Below are positions 1 through 8,520 of a DNA stretch of 64,000 nucleotides, piece by piece. The stretch lies in the NCBI RefSeq assembly GCF_900185715.1, contig NZ_FYAS01000030.1, positions 1 to 64,000 of the forward strand, written 5' to 3'. Position 1 is the first letter of the stretch. The number at the start of each line of letters is the position of its first letter. The stretch is from Allobosea sp. CS1GBMeth4 (GTDB taxonomy: Bacteria; Pseudomonadota; Alphaproteobacteria; Rhizobiales; Beijerinckiaceae). The notes beneath the pieces are model-generated. The model saw nothing but the letters and a program-made list of their open reading frames with translations. It had not been told where the DNA came from and did not search any database. A program made the position numbers and the translations under genes.

Positions 1-209
1 ATCGAGCCCTCGATCCGGCTCGACCCGGGCGGCGTCAGACGCATGATCGACAACGCCGTCACGCTCTTGCCCGACCCAGACTCGCCCACGACCGCAACCG
101 TCTCCTGCGGCTTGATGTCGAAGGACAAATCCCGAACCACCGAGCGCCACTGACCCTCAACACGGAAGGACGTCGTCAGCTTCGAAACCGAAAGGATCGG
201 GGAGGTCAT
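1..209 (-). CDS. Oligopeptide/dipeptide-type ABC transporter ATP-binding protein, N-terminal fragment
   Basis: The gene starts at the ATG at 209 on the minus strand and runs off the left edge, so only about 69 codons are visible. They encode a typical nucleotide-binding-domain start (SVSKLTTSF) and a complete Walker A motif GESGSGKS at residues 42-49, followed by VTALSIMRL. The GESGSGKS wording is usual for DppD/OppD-type ATPases of peptide or nickel importers, which couple ATP hydrolysis to import at the inner membrane. Substrate and partners lie outside the window. The fragment does not belong to the pit operon upstream, from which a terminator-like hairpin separates it. Confidence 0.85.
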   Translation of the reverse strand, partial: MTSPILSVSKLTTSFRVEGQWRSVVRDLSFDIKPQETVAVVGESGSGKSVTALSIMRLTPPGSSRIEGS

Positions 210-314
210 GCAGGCTCCTTCACCACACCAGACGCAAAGGCCAAGCGAACCGACACAGGACCAAAGCCCCGCACGCCCCACAAACCCGCGCCTCTCCAGA
301 CCACAATACCCAAC

Positions 315-337
315 CAAAAGCCCTTGTCAGCAAGGGC
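315..337 (-). terminator. Rho-independent terminator after pit
   Basis: Read on the minus strand, GCCCTTG-CTGA-CAAGGGC forms a perfect 7-bp stem with a 4-nt loop and is followed directly by TTTTGGTT. It lies about 80 nt past the pit stop codon and before the next minus-strand gene, so it probably ends the DUF47-pit transcript. A second hairpin without a T-run (GGGCGTT-CGA-AACGCCC, 382-398) lies between it and the pit stop. Nothing else was recognised in 210-416. Confidence 0.65.
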
Positions 338-416
338 GATGGCGAAAGATCAGGCGCCGCGCCGCCCGCTGCCGCGGAGGCGGGCGTTCGAAACGCCCGG
401 AGCGGCGAAGACCGGC

Positions 417-1430
417 TCAGCGCCCCGTCAGGAACAGGCCGGACAGCGCATAGGCCAGCGCCGAGATCAGCCCGGCCATCGGCATGGTGACGATCCAGGC
501 CACCACGATGCCGCGGGCGATGCCCCAGCGCACGGCATTGACCCGCCTCGCCGCGCCGACGCCGACGATCGCCCCGGTGATGGTGTGGGTGGTCGAGACG
601 GGGACGCCGAGCCAGGTCGCGAGGAAGAGCGTGATCGCGCCGCCCGTCTCGGCGCAGAAGCCCTGCTGCGGCGAGAGCCGGGTGATCTTCGAGCCCATGG
701 TGTGGACGATGCGCCAGCCGCCGCAGAGCGTGCCGAGCGCCATCGCCGCCTGGCAGGAGATCACCACCCAGAACGGCACGGAGAAGGTCGCTCCCATCGT
801 GCCGTGCGAGAACAGCAGCACGGCGATGATGCCCATGGTCTTCTGGGCGTCATTGGCGCCATGGCCGAGCGAATAGAGCGAGGCCGAGGCGAATTGCAGG
901 ATCCGGAAGGTCGAATCGACCTTGATCGGCGCGACCCGCAGGAAGCTCCAGGAGACGATCAGCACCAGCACGAGCGCCAGCGCGAAGCCGATCGCCGGCG
1001 ACATGAAGATCGCGACGAAGGTCTTGCCCAGCCCCGACCAGACCACGGCCGAGAGGCCGACCTTGGCGAGGCCGGCCCCGACCAGCCCGCCGATCAGCGC
1101 ATGCGAGGAGCTCGACGGGATGCCCGCGATCCAGGTCACCACGTTCCAGACGATCGCGCCGGTGAGCGCGCCGAAGATCACCCGGTCGTCGACGATCGTC
1201 GCCTGGATGATGCCGGAGCCGACCGTCTGCGCGACGTGCAGCCCGAAGAACAGGAAGGCGATGAAGTTGAAGAAGGCGGCCCAGAACACCGCCCATTGCG
1301 GCGCCAGCACCCGGGTCGAGACGATGGTCGCGATCGAGTTGGCGGCGTCGTGCAGGCCGTTCAGGAAATCGAACAGCAGCGCGACGGCGATGAGGAAGAC
1401 GAGGGCGGGAGCGAAGCTGGCGGCGTCCAC
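417..1430 (-). CDS. pit: PiT-family inorganic phosphate permease
   Basis: This 337-residue inner-membrane protein is a low-affinity phosphate (metal-phosphate):proton or sodium symporter of the PiT family. The two family signatures are present: FDFLNGLHDAANSIA at residues 20-34 and GHGANDAQKTMG at 189-200. The serine-rich GIPSSSSHALIGG loop sits near residue 103, and about ten hydrophobic segments are visible. The start is a GTG at 1430, 15 nt after the DUF47 stop, so the two genes form one operon. In Sinorhizobium meliloti the equivalent orfA-pit operon is repressed by PhoB; whether that holds here is not shown by sequence alone. Confidence 0.93.
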   Translation of the reverse strand: MDAASFAPALVFLIAVALLFDFLNGLHDAANSIATIVSTRVLAPQWAVFWAAFFNFIAFLFFGLHVAQTVGSGIIQATIVDDRVIFGALTGAIVWNVVTWIAGIPSSSSHALIGGLVGAGLAKVGLSAVVWSGLGKTFVAIFMSPAIGFALALVLVLIVSWSFLRVAPIKVDSTFRILQFASASLYSLGHGANDAQKTMGIIAVLLFSHGTMGATFSVPFWVVISCQAAMALGTLCGGWRIVHTMGSKITRLSPQQGFCAETGGAITLFLATWLGVPVSTTHTITGAIVGVGAARRVNAVRWGIARGIVVAWIVTMPMAGLISALAYALSGLFLTGR

Positions 1431-1445
1431 GGGGCGGTGCGCTTC

Positions 1446-2090
1446 TCAAAGATGCTCGAGCACGATGCGGCTGACGCGCTTGGCGACGTCCTCGAAACGG
1501 TCGACCACCTTTTCCAGATGGTCGTAGATCTCCGCCCCGACGATGAAACCCATGGCGTCGGCGCCGCGATGCGCCTTGAACAGCTCTTTCAGGCCCTGAT
1601 CGTACAGACGATCCGAGCGCTCCTCGATCGCGCCGATCTCCTTGGCCAGCGCGCCGATGCCGACCGCATGCTTCTTGATGTCGCGCAGCATCGGCAGCAG
1701 CTCGCCGACCTTCAGCGACGCCGCCACGATGACCCGGCCGAGCTCCTGCATGCACGGGGCGAAGCTCTCCACTTCGAACAGCTGGATCGCCTTGGCGGTC
1801 TTCTGCATCTGATCGATGGCATCGTCCATCGAGCCGATCAGCTCCTCGATGTCGCCGCGGTCGAAGGGCGTGATGAAGGTCCGGCCGACCTCGAGCATCA
1901 CCTCGCCGGCGATCGCGTCGGCCCGGTCCTCCTCCGTGAAGATCTCGGCGCAGCCCGCCTCGATCGGCCTCGCGCCGCTCAGCACGCCGTCGAGAGCGGC
2001 CGCCCCGGCCTTCAGCGTCGCGGCGTGGCGCTCGAACAGCGCGAAGAACTTCTGCTCCTTCGGCAGCAGCTTCTGGAACCAGCTCAGCAT
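1446..2090 (-). CDS. DUF47 family PhoU-like phosphate transport accessory protein
   Basis: A 214-residue, predicted all-helical cytoplasmic protein of the DUF47/PhoU-like family, the usual upstream partner of pit (called orfA in Sinorhizobium). The opening MLSWFQKLLPKEQKFFALFE and the acidic EIYDHLEKVVDRFEDVA segment near the C terminus are characteristic. The family is thought to bind metal-phosphate clusters and to modulate Pit activity or stability. It is the first gene of the operon, with pit 15 nt downstream. The length is normal for the family and the ATG at 2090 is the natural start. Confidence 0.9.
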   Translation of the reverse strand: MLSWFQKLLPKEQKFFALFERHAATLKAGAAALDGVLSGARPIEAGCAEIFTEEDRADAIAGEVMLEVGRTFITPFDRGDIEELIGSMDDAIDQMQKTAKAIQLFEVESFAPCMQELGRVIVAASLKVGELLPMLRDIKKHAVGIGALAKEIGAIEERSDRLYDQGLKELFKAHRGADAMGFIVGAEIYDHLEKVVDRFEDVAKRVSRIVLEHL

Positions 2091-2136
2091 CGGAAGCGCC
2101 CTTCTCCGGCTTCGTCAGCCCTGCCGCGAGGAGCGG

Positions 2137-2185
2137 GATGACATGCCCGCGCCTTGTCTGACAGTTTTGCGACAACGGCAATCCG
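2137..2185 (-). promoter_or_regulatory. Control region of the DUF47-pit operon, shared with the ABC importer at 25398
   Basis: This 49-bp stretch lies 46 nt upstream of the DUF47 start. Compared without gaps with 25442-25490 on the other strand, 42 of 49 bases match. On the minus strand it carries CGCAAAACTGTCA and, 20 nt further on, ATGTCATC, which resemble Pho-box half sites (consensus CTGTCAT). The half-site spacing is 20 rather than 22 bp, so a canonical Pho box is not claimed. Its position before a phosphate operon makes PhoB control a reasonable hypothesis. Confidence 0.5.
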
Positions 2186-2233
2186 GAATCGCGGACTCGC
2201 CACCCGCGAGGCTCCGGCCGCCGCCGTGGCCGT

Positions 2234-2503
2234 TCACCCGCTTGACGCGGGCCTTATCTTGGCGCGCGCCTTCCGCACGAGTGGCGACAGGGCCGACGCA
2301 TCCTTTTCGAAGCCCGTGCGGAACTCCTCGCGCATGCGCTTCGTCCAGAACTGGTTGATGTGATTGGCGATCGCCGCGACGGCCTCGGCCTCGGGATAGG
2401 ACTTGAAGAAGTCGCCGATCTGGTTGGCCATGTGCGCGAGCTTGGCCAGGTGCTCGCCGGCATGGTCCTGCACTCGCCCCCGCTCCCCCTCAGCCTGCGT
2501 CAT
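2234..2503 (-). CDS. fdsD: NAD-dependent formate dehydrogenase delta subunit
   Basis: An 89-residue protein matching FdsD, the small subunit encoded last in fdsGBACD operons. It is needed for assembly or stability of the soluble molybdenum formate dehydrogenase, although its exact role is not settled. The recognisable core is KLAHMANQIGDFFKSYPEAE followed by an A.A.HI..FW..RMR segment, with a charged tail. The start codon overlaps the fdhD-like gene by 4 nt (ATGA), which shows translational coupling. The length is typical for the family. Confidence 0.9.
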   Translation of the reverse strand: MTQAEGERGRVQDHAGEHLAKLAHMANQIGDFFKSYPEAEAVAAIANHINQFWTKRMREEFRTGFEKDASALSPLVRKARAKIRPASSG

Positions 2504-3345
2504 CGTGGTCCCGCCTCCACGGTATCGGCGAGACGCCCGGCGAAGACGGTCGCGGAATCGGCGCGCGCGACGCAGACTAGCGTGAGGCCGAGCGCGTTCG
2601 CCCGTTCGATCGCGAGCGAGGTCGGTGCCGAGATCGAGACCAGCGTGCCCGCCCCGAAGATCGCCGCCTTCTCGACCATCTCGAAGGAGGCCCGGCTGGT
2701 GACCAGCACGAAGCCCTCGCCCGCATCATGGCCGGCGCGCAGACGCGCGCCGATCAGCTTGTCGAGGGCGTTGTGCCGGCCGACATCCTCGCGCACCGCC
2801 AGGATCGCGCCCCTGCGGTCGCACCATGCGGCGGCATGGACCGAGCGGGTGAGACGATGCAGCGGCTGCCGCTGTTCCAGCGCCCCGAGCGCGGCGCCGA
2901 TCGCCTCCGGCGCGATCGGCGGCGCCGCGGCGGCACGCGCCTGCGCGCTCGGCAGATCGGCGAGCGCCTCGACGCCGCAGAGCCCGCAGGAGGTGCGGCC
3001 GGAGAGATTGCGCCGGCGGGCGAGATGCTCGCGGAAGCGGCCGGGCGCCAGCTCGACCGAAACGACGATGCCGTCGGCTTGCGGCGTCACCGCGATCGAC
3101 CTGATCTCGTCGACGCTGCGGACGATGCCCTCGGTCAGGCTGAAGCCGGCGACGAAATCCTCGAGATCGGACGGCGTCGCCATCATCACCGCATAAGGCA
3201 GGTTACCGTAGACGATGTTGACCGGCGCCTCGACCGCGACCTCGGCGCTCGCTGGGACGGCGCGGTCGGCCGGGCCGAAGCTGATGGTCCGGACGGCGAC
3301 CGCGTGGCTCGCCGGCGGCTGGGCTGGAGGGCTATTCCGCGGCAT
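2500..3345 (-). CDS. fdsC: FdhD/FdsC sulfurtransferase for formate dehydrogenase maturation
   Basis: A 281-residue member of the FdhD family (fdhD, called fdsC in this operon type). FdhD proteins pass sulfur from a cysteine desulfurase to the bis-MGD molybdenum cofactor, giving the Mo=S ligand needed for formate oxidation. The conserved CxxC is visible as GRTSCGLCG (C120, C123), as is the nucleotide/cofactor-binding segment REDVGRHNALDKLIG. The start at 3345 overlaps the end of fdsA by 14 nt and the stop overlaps fdsD by 4 nt. Both the length and the operon position are as expected. Confidence 0.93.
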   Translation of the reverse strand: MPRNSPPAQPPASHAVAVRTISFGPADRAVPASAEVAVEAPVNIVYGNLPYAVMMATPSDLEDFVAGFSLTEGIVRSVDEIRSIAVTPQADGIVVSVELAPGRFREHLARRRNLSGRTSCGLCGVEALADLPSAQARAAAAPPIAPEAIGAALGALEQRQPLHRLTRSVHAAAWCDRRGAILAVREDVGRHNALDKLIGARLRAGHDAGEGFVLVTSRASFEMVEKAAIFGAGTLVSISAPTSLAIERANALGLTLVCVARADSATVFAGRLADTVEAGPR

Positions 3346-6214
3346 CGGGCAAGCGCCCCGCGATCAGGCGCAGCGAGACGTCCTGCTCGCGATTGCGCTC
3401 CTGCCATTCGGAATAATAGTTCGTCCTGCGGACCTCGACCGCCGTCACCTTGTATTCGGGGCAACTGGTCGCCCAGTCGGAATAGTCGGTGGTGATCACG
3501 TTGGCGCCGGTCTCGGCATGGTGGAAGGTGGTGTAGACCACGCCGGGCTGCACCCGCTCGGTGATCTCCGCCCGCAGCGAGATGTCGCCGGAGCGGCTGG
3601 CGAGGGAGACCAGGTCGCCGTCCCTGATGCCGCGGCTCTCGGCGTCGAAGGGATGGATCTCCAGCACGTCCTCGTCATGCCAGGCCTGGTTCGCGGTCCG
3701 CCTGGTCTGCGCGCCGACATTGTATTGCGAGAGGATGCGCCCGGTGGTGAGGATGAGCGGATAGCGCGGGCCAGTGCGCTCCTGCGTCGGCACGTATTCG
3801 GTGATCATGAACCTGCCCTTGCCGCGCACGAAGCGGTCGACATGCATCAGCGGCGTGCCGCTCGGCGCCTGGTCGTTGCAGGGCCATTGCACCGAGCCGA
3901 GCGCCTCGAGCTTATCGTAGCTCACCCCGGCGAAGCTCGGCGTCAGCCTGGCGATCTCGTCCATGATCTCGCTCGGATGGCCATAGGCCATCTCGTAGCC
4001 GAGCGCCCTGGCGAGATCGATCGTCACCTGCCATTCCGATTTGCCGGAGAGCGGCGCCATCACCTGGCGGACGCGGTTGATGCGGCGCTCGGCATTGGTG
4101 AAGGTGCCGTCCTTCTCCAGGAAGGACGAACCCGGCAGGAAGACATGGGCGTATTTCGCCGTCTCGTTCAGGAACAGGTCCTGGATGACGACGCATTCCA
4201 TCGCGGCGAGCCCGGCCGTGACATGCTGGGTGTTGGGGTCGGACTGGGCGATGTCCTCGCCCTGGACATAGAGCCCCTTGAAGCTGCCGCCGACCGCCTC
4301 GTCGATCATGTTCGGAATGCGCAGCCCCTGCTCGGAATCGAGCGGCACGCCCCAGATCATCTCGAAGACCTGCCGGGTCGCATCGTCGGAGACGTGGCGA
4401 TAGCCGGAGAACTCGTGCGGGAAGGAGCCCATGTCGCAGGAACCCTGGACATTGTTCTGCCCGCGCAGCGGATTGATGCCGACACCGTCGCGGCCGATAT
4501 TCCCGGTCGCCATGGCGAGATTGGCCATCGCCATCACCGTGGTCGAGCCCTGGCTGTGCTCGGTGACGCCGAGGCCGTAATAGATCGCGCCGTTGCCGCC
4601 GGTCGCGTAGAGCCGCGCCGCGGCGCGGACATCGGCGGCAGGCACGCCGGTGAACTGCTCGCTCGCCTCCGGCGAGTTGCGCTCCTGCGCGACGAAGCGC
4701 GCCCAGATCTCGAAGTCGGCGAGGTCGCAGCGCTCGCGGACATAATCCTCGGCGACCAGCCCCTCCGTCACCACGACATGGGCGAGCGCGTTGACGAGCG
4801 CGACATTGGTGCCGGGCTTCAGCTGCAGATGGTAGTCGGCCTCGACATGCGGCGATTTGACGAGGTCGATCCGCCGCGGATCGGCGACGATCAGCCGCGC
4901 GCCCTGGCGCAGGCGCTTCTTCAGCCGGGAGGCGAAGACCGGATGGCCGTCGGTCGGGTTGGCGCCGATGACGATGATGACGTCGGCCTTGCCCACCGAC
5001 TTGAAGTCCTGCGTGCCGGCCGAGGTGCCGAGCGTGGTCTTCAAGCCGTAGCCGGTCGGTGAGTGGCAGACGCGGGCGCAGGTATCGACATTGTTGTTGC
5101 GGAAGGCGGCGCGCACCAGCTTCTGGATGAGGAAGACCTCCTCGTTGGTGCAGCGCGACGAGGTGATGGCGCCGACCGACTCGCGGCCGTACTGCGCCTG
5201 GATGCGCCTGAACTCGCCGGCCGCGTGGGAGATCGCCTCCTCCCAGGAGACCTCGCGCCAGGGATCGGTGATCTTCTCGCGGATCATCGGTCTGGTGATC
5301 CGGTCCCTGTGGGTGGCATACCCCCAGGCGAAGCGGCCCTTGACGCAGCTATGGCCCTCGTTCGCCTTGCCGTCCTTGCAGGGCACCATGCGTACGACCC
5401 GGTCGCCCTGCATCTCGGCCTTGAACGAACAGCCGACGCCGCAATAGGCGCAGGTCGTTACCTTGGAATGCTCGGGCTGGCCGAGCTCGATCACCGTGTT
5501 CTCGATCAGCGTCGCAGTCGGGCAGGCCTGGACGCAGGCGCCGCAGGAGACGCATTCGGAGCCGAGGAAGTCGCTCGGCCCAGCCGCGACGCGCGAGCCG
5601 AAGCCGCGCCCGGTGATCGTCAGCGCGAAGGTGCCCTGCACCTCGGCGCAGGCGCGCACGCAGCGATTGCAGACGATGCACTTGCTCGGATCGTAGGTGA
5701 AATAGGGGTTCGAGGTGTCCTTGGGCAGCCAGTTCTCGTTGGCATGGCCTTCGGCGCTCTCCGGCCTGACATGGTTCTCGCCGTCATAGCCGTAGCGCAC
5801 CTCGCGCAGGCCGACCGCGCCGGCCATGTCCTGCAATTCGCAATCGCCATTGGCCGGGCAGGTCAGGCAATCGAGCGGGTGGTCGGAGATGTAGAGCTCC
5901 ATCACACCCCTGCGCAGGGAGGACAGGGTCTCCGACTGCGTGCGCACGACCATACCCTCCTCGGCCGGGGTCGTGCATGAGGCGGGCGTGCCGCGCCGGC
6001 CCTCGATCTCGACCAGGCAGAGCCGGCAGGAACCGAAGGGCTCGAGCGAATCCGTGGCGCAGAGCTTCGGGATCGCGGTGCCGAGGCTCATCGCCGCCGC
6101 CATCACCGAGGTGCCGGCCGGGACGGTGACGCTGTGCCCGTCGATGGTCAGCGTCACCGTGCTTTCGGCGACCCGGATCGGCGTTCCGAAATCGATCTCC
6201 TTGATCAGGCTCAT
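3332..6214 (-). CDS. fdsA: NAD-dependent formate dehydrogenase alpha (catalytic) subunit
   Basis: A 960-residue cytoplasmic molybdo-iron-sulfur protein that oxidises formate to CO2. The N-terminal ferredoxin domain has a [2Fe-2S] site (C52, GSCRLC, C80) and the HPLDCLTCPANGDC cluster motif at 112-125. Two [4Fe-4S] motifs follow (CIVCNRC from 179 and CVSCGAC from 221), then the C255-x2-C258-x3-C262...C290 cluster of the catalytic domain. The molybdenum ligand is C383 with its neighbour H384 in RVCHSPT, so this is the cysteine rather than the selenocysteine form. The start lies 10 nt after the stop of fdsB. Electrons pass through FdsB and FdsG to NAD. Confidence 0.96.
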   Translation of the reverse strand: MSLIKEIDFGTPIRVAESTVTLTIDGHSVTVPAGTSVMAAAMSLGTAIPKLCATDSLEPFGSCRLCLVEIEGRRGTPASCTTPAEEGMVVRTQSETLSSLRRGVMELYISDHPLDCLTCPANGDCELQDMAGAVGLREVRYGYDGENHVRPESAEGHANENWLPKDTSNPYFTYDPSKCIVCNRCVRACAEVQGTFALTITGRGFGSRVAAGPSDFLGSECVSCGACVQACPTATLIENTVIELGQPEHSKVTTCAYCGVGCSFKAEMQGDRVVRMVPCKDGKANEGHSCVKGRFAWGYATHRDRITRPMIREKITDPWREVSWEEAISHAAGEFRRIQAQYGRESVGAITSSRCTNEEVFLIQKLVRAAFRNNNVDTCARVCHSPTGYGLKTTLGTSAGTQDFKSVGKADVIIVIGANPTDGHPVFASRLKKRLRQGARLIVADPRRIDLVKSPHVEADYHLQLKPGTNVALVNALAHVVVTEGLVAEDYVRERCDLADFEIWARFVAQERNSPEASEQFTGVPAADVRAAARLYATGGNGAIYYGLGVTEHSQGSTTVMAMANLAMATGNIGRDGVGINPLRGQNNVQGSCDMGSFPHEFSGYRHVSDDATRQVFEMIWGVPLDSEQGLRIPNMIDEAVGGSFKGLYVQGEDIAQSDPNTQHVTAGLAAMECVVIQDLFLNETAKYAHVFLPGSSFLEKDGTFTNAERRINRVRQVMAPLSGKSEWQVTIDLARALGYEMAYGHPSEIMDEIARLTPSFAGVSYDKLEALGSVQWPCNDQAPSGTPLMHVDRFVRGKGRFMITEYVPTQERTGPRYPLILTTGRILSQYNVGAQTRRTANQAWHDEDVLEIHPFDAESRGIRDGDLVSLASRSGDISLRAEITERVQPGVVYTTFHHAETGANVITTDYSDWATSCPEYKVTAVEVRRTNYYSEWQERNREQDVSLRLIAGRLPDAAE

Positions 6215-6224
6215 GGCGAACCCC

Positions 6225-7946
6225 TCATGTCCGACGCTCGGCGACAGGCTCCCCTTCTCCCCTTGCGGGAGAAGGTGGCCGCGTAGCGGCCGGATGAGGG
6301 GTCGCGCTGTCGTTTCCGGTCGGCGTTAGCAAAGCTGAAAGGCCGGCAGTGTCGCGCGACCCCTCACCCCAACCCTCTCCCGCAAGGGGAGAGGGGGCAG
6401 GGCGGCTCGGGCGGTCGAAATCCTCGAAGAAATGGTCGAGCGCGCTCGTCACCGGCATCGGGGTGAGGCCGCCCATGGCGCAGAGCGAGGCGTCCGTCAT
6501 CAATCTGTTGAGATCGCGCAGCACGGCGAGGTTCTTCGGCCGCTCGACGCCGGCGATGATCCGGTCGACCAGTTCGACGCCGCGCGTCGCCCCGATGCGG
6601 CAGGGCGTGCACTTGCCACAGCTCTCCCGGGCGCAGAATTCGAAGGCGAAACGGGCCTGCCTGGCCATGTCGACGCTGTCGTCGAAGACGACGATGCCGC
6701 CATGGCCGAGCATCGCCCGGATGCCGGCGAGCGCCTCGTAATCCATCGGGGTGTCGAGCTGCCTTTCCGTCAGATAGGCGCCGAGCGGGCCGCCGACCTG
6801 CACGGCCCTGATCGGCCGCCCCGACAGCGTGCCGCCGCCCATCTCCTCGATGATCTCGCGCAGCGGAATGCCGAAGGCGAGCTCGATCAGCCCGCCGCGC
6901 CTGATATTGCCGCCGAGCTGGACCGGCAGCGTGCCGCGCGAGCGACCCATGCCGTAGTCGGCATAGGCCTCGGCGCCATGGGCCAGGATCCAAGGCACCG
7001 CGGCGAAGGAGAGCACGTTGTTGACGATGGTCGGTTTGCCGAACAGGCCGGCGAGCGCCGGGATCGGCGGCTTGGCCCTGACGACGGCGCGGTGGCCCTC
7101 CAGGCTCTCCAGCAGCGAGGTTTCCTCGCCGCAGATATAGGCGCCGGCGCCGAGCCGGACCTCGATCTCGAAGGCTCTGCCGGAGCCGAGCACCGACGGG
7201 CCCAGCATGCCGGCATGATGCGCTCTCAGGATCGCCCGCTGCAGGGTCTTGTGGGCGTGCGGATATTCCGAGCGCAGATAGATGTACCCCTTGGTCGCGC
7301 CCACCGCGATCGCGGCGATCGCCATGCCCTCGATCACCAGGAAGGGGTCGCCCTCCATCAGCATCCGGTCGGCGAAGGTGCCGCTGTCGCCCTCGTCGGC
7401 GTTGCAGACGATGTATTTCCGCTCGGCCCTGGCATCGTGGACGGTCCTCCACTTGATCCCGGTGGGAAAGCCGGCGCCGCCGCGCCCGCGCAGACCCGAC
7501 GCCGTCACCTCCTCGACGATCGCGGCGCCGGTGAGCGAGAGTGCCCGCTCCAACCCTCTCAGCCCGTCATGGGCGCGGTAGTCGGCGAGCGAGAGCGGGT
7601 CGGTGAGGCCGACGCGGGCGAAGGTCAGGCGCTGCTGGCGCTTCATCCAGTCGAGCTCGTCGACCCGGCCGAGCCGCAGCGCATGCGCGCCGCCGGCCTG
7701 GAAGCCGGCGTCGAACAGCGAAGCGACGTCCTGCGCTGCGGCGGGGCCATAGCCGACCCGGCCGTCGGGCGTCTCGACCTCGACCAGCGGCTCCAGCCAG
7801 AGCATGCCGCGCGTGCCGTTGCGGACGAGTTCGATCGCGACGCCGCGCGCCTGCGCCTCCCTCAGGATCGCCTGCGCGACCGCCTCCGCGCCGACCGAGA
7901 GGGCGGCGGCGTCGATCGGGACATGGATGCGGATCGCGTCGCTCAT
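6225..7946 (-). CDS. fdsB: NAD-dependent formate dehydrogenase beta subunit with a repeat-derived C-terminal extension
   Basis: A 573-residue diaphorase subunit (NuoEF-like) that carries FMN and reduces NAD. It has an N-terminal thioredoxin-like domain, GRGGAGFPTG (154-163) and CNADEGDSGTF (181-191) for FMN/NADH, GAGAYICGEETSLL (266-279), and the [4Fe-4S] motif ESCGKCTPCR (441-450). The start at 7946 is chosen because it overlaps fdsG by 4 nt; the longer frame upstream only mirrors fdsG. Family similarity ends near DHFFEDFDRPS (504-514). Residues from about 517 to 573 are encoded by two inverted copies of a palindromic repeat, so this tail is probably recent and not part of the catalytic fold. 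Confidence 0.93.
   Translation of the reverse strand: MSDAIRIHVPIDAAALSVGAEAVAQAILREAQARGVAIELVRNGTRGMLWLEPLVEVETPDGRVGYGPAAAQDVASLFDAGFQAGGAHALRLGRVDELDWMKRQQRLTFARVGLTDPLSLADYRAHDGLRGLERALSLTGAAIVEEVTASGLRGRGGAGFPTGIKWRTVHDARAERKYIVCNADEGDSGTFADRMLMEGDPFLVIEGMAIAAIAVGATKGYIYLRSEYPHAHKTLQRAILRAHHAGMLGPSVLGSGRAFEIEVRLGAGAYICGEETSLLESLEGHRAVVRAKPPIPALAGLFGKPTIVNNVLSFAAVPWILAHGAEAYADYGMGRSRGTLPVQLGGNIRRGGLIELAFGIPLREIIEEMGGGTLSGRPIRAVQVGGPLGAYLTERQLDTPMDYEALAGIRAMLGHGGIVVFDDSVDMARQARFAFEFCARESCGKCTPCRIGATRGVELVDRIIAGVERPKNLAVLRDLNRLMTDASLCAMGGLTPMPVTSALDHFFEDFDRPSRPAPSPLAGEGWGEGSRDTAGLSALLTPTGNDSATPHPAATRPPSPARGEGEPVAERRT
6250..6397. repeat. Two inverted copies of a palindromic repeat inside the fdsB 3' end
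   Basis: The left copy (6250 to about 6306) contains CTTCTCCCCTTGCGGGAG and ends in GATGAGGGGTCGCGC. The right copy (about 6350-6397) starts GCGCGACCCCTCACCCC and ends in TCTCCCGCAAGGGGAGAGG, the reverse complement of the left with small differences. Each copy also contains its own short hairpin (CTCCC/GGGAG type). About 43 nt of unrelated sequence separates the copies. Elements of this wording are dispersed in many Hyphomicrobiales genomes. Here they stay open in the fdsB frame without a stop codon. Confidence 0.75.
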
Positions 7947-8413
7947 CGCGGCTCTCCGCAGAGCGCGGCGATCCGGTCGGCGTCGACCCGGCCGAGCAGT
8001 TCTCCCTCGACCAGCGCCGACGGGCCGAGCGCGCAGTTCCCGAGACAGTACACGCTCTCGACCGCCCCGCGGCCCTCGCTGCCGGGGCCGTCGACCACGA
8101 TGCCGTGCTCGCGCGCCAGCTCCTCGACCAGCGTCTCGCAGCCGACGGCCTGGCAGGCTTCGGCACGGCAGAGCTTGACCAGGCGGGGCGGCGGCGGGGT
8201 GGTGCGGAAGTCGTGATAGAAGGAGATCGTGCCGTGCACATCGGCCAGCGACAGGTTGAGGGTCTCGGCGATCAGCGGCACGGCCTGCGGATCGACATAG
8301 CCGAACTCGTCCTGCAGCGCGTGCAGGATCGGCAAGGTCGCGCCTTCGAGGTGCGACAGGCTCGCCACGATCAGCCGAGCGCCGTCCTCGTCCCAGGCAG
8401 GGTATGCCGCCAT
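7943..8413 (-). CDS. fdsG: NAD-dependent formate dehydrogenase gamma subunit
   Basis: A 156-residue NuoE-like [2Fe-2S] protein, first gene of the structural operon. It relays electrons between the FMN subunit and the iron-sulfur chain of the soluble formate dehydrogenase. The four cluster cysteines have family spacing: C82-x4-C87 (LCRAEAC) and C123-x3-C127 (YCLGNC). The helical N terminus (LPILHALQDEFGYVDPQAV) is typical. The ATG at 8413 is preceded by a short GGAGA-like sequence, and the stop overlaps the start of fdsB (ATGA). The gene lies 227 bp from the LysR gene, on the same strand. Confidence 0.95.
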   Translation of the reverse strand: MAAYPAWDEDGARLIVASLSHLEGATLPILHALQDEFGYVDPQAVPLIAETLNLSLADVHGTISFYHDFRTTPPPPRLVKLCRAEACQAVGCETLVEELAREHGIVVDGPGSEGRGAVESVYCLGNCALGPSALVEGELLGRVDADRIAALCGEPR

Positions 8414-8503
8414 GTCTCCTCCGTCCCCGGCCGCTTCGGCTCTCGCTTGGCGAGATTGAGACGCAAGCTTGGAACAGGTTCAAATCGTTTGTTCCGACCG
8501 TAC

Positions 8504-8520
8504 GATAGGCAAGACCTATC
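8504..8520. promoter_or_regulatory. LysR-type operator before fdsG
   Basis: The sequence GATAGGCAAGACCTATC is a perfect inverted repeat (GATAGG-N5-CCTATC). It also satisfies the LysR T-N11-A rule and the ATAG-N7-CTAT pattern. It lies about 90 bp upstream of the fdsG start in the 227-bp gap after the neighbouring LysR gene, where an activator site is expected. That the adjacent LysR protein binds it is inference. No other feature was recognised in 8414-8640. Confidence 0.6.

Noticed and set aside
324..2141. A 605-codon plus-strand open frame across pit and the DUF47 gene
   Set aside because: It is rich in R, D, G and E codons with no domain and lies antisense to two clear genes; it is a high-GC mirror frame. 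The same applies to 3215-5062, 6432-8216, 11621-13621, 22263-24062 and 25759-27606 on the plus strand, and to 29315-31942 and 35105-37642 on the minus strand.
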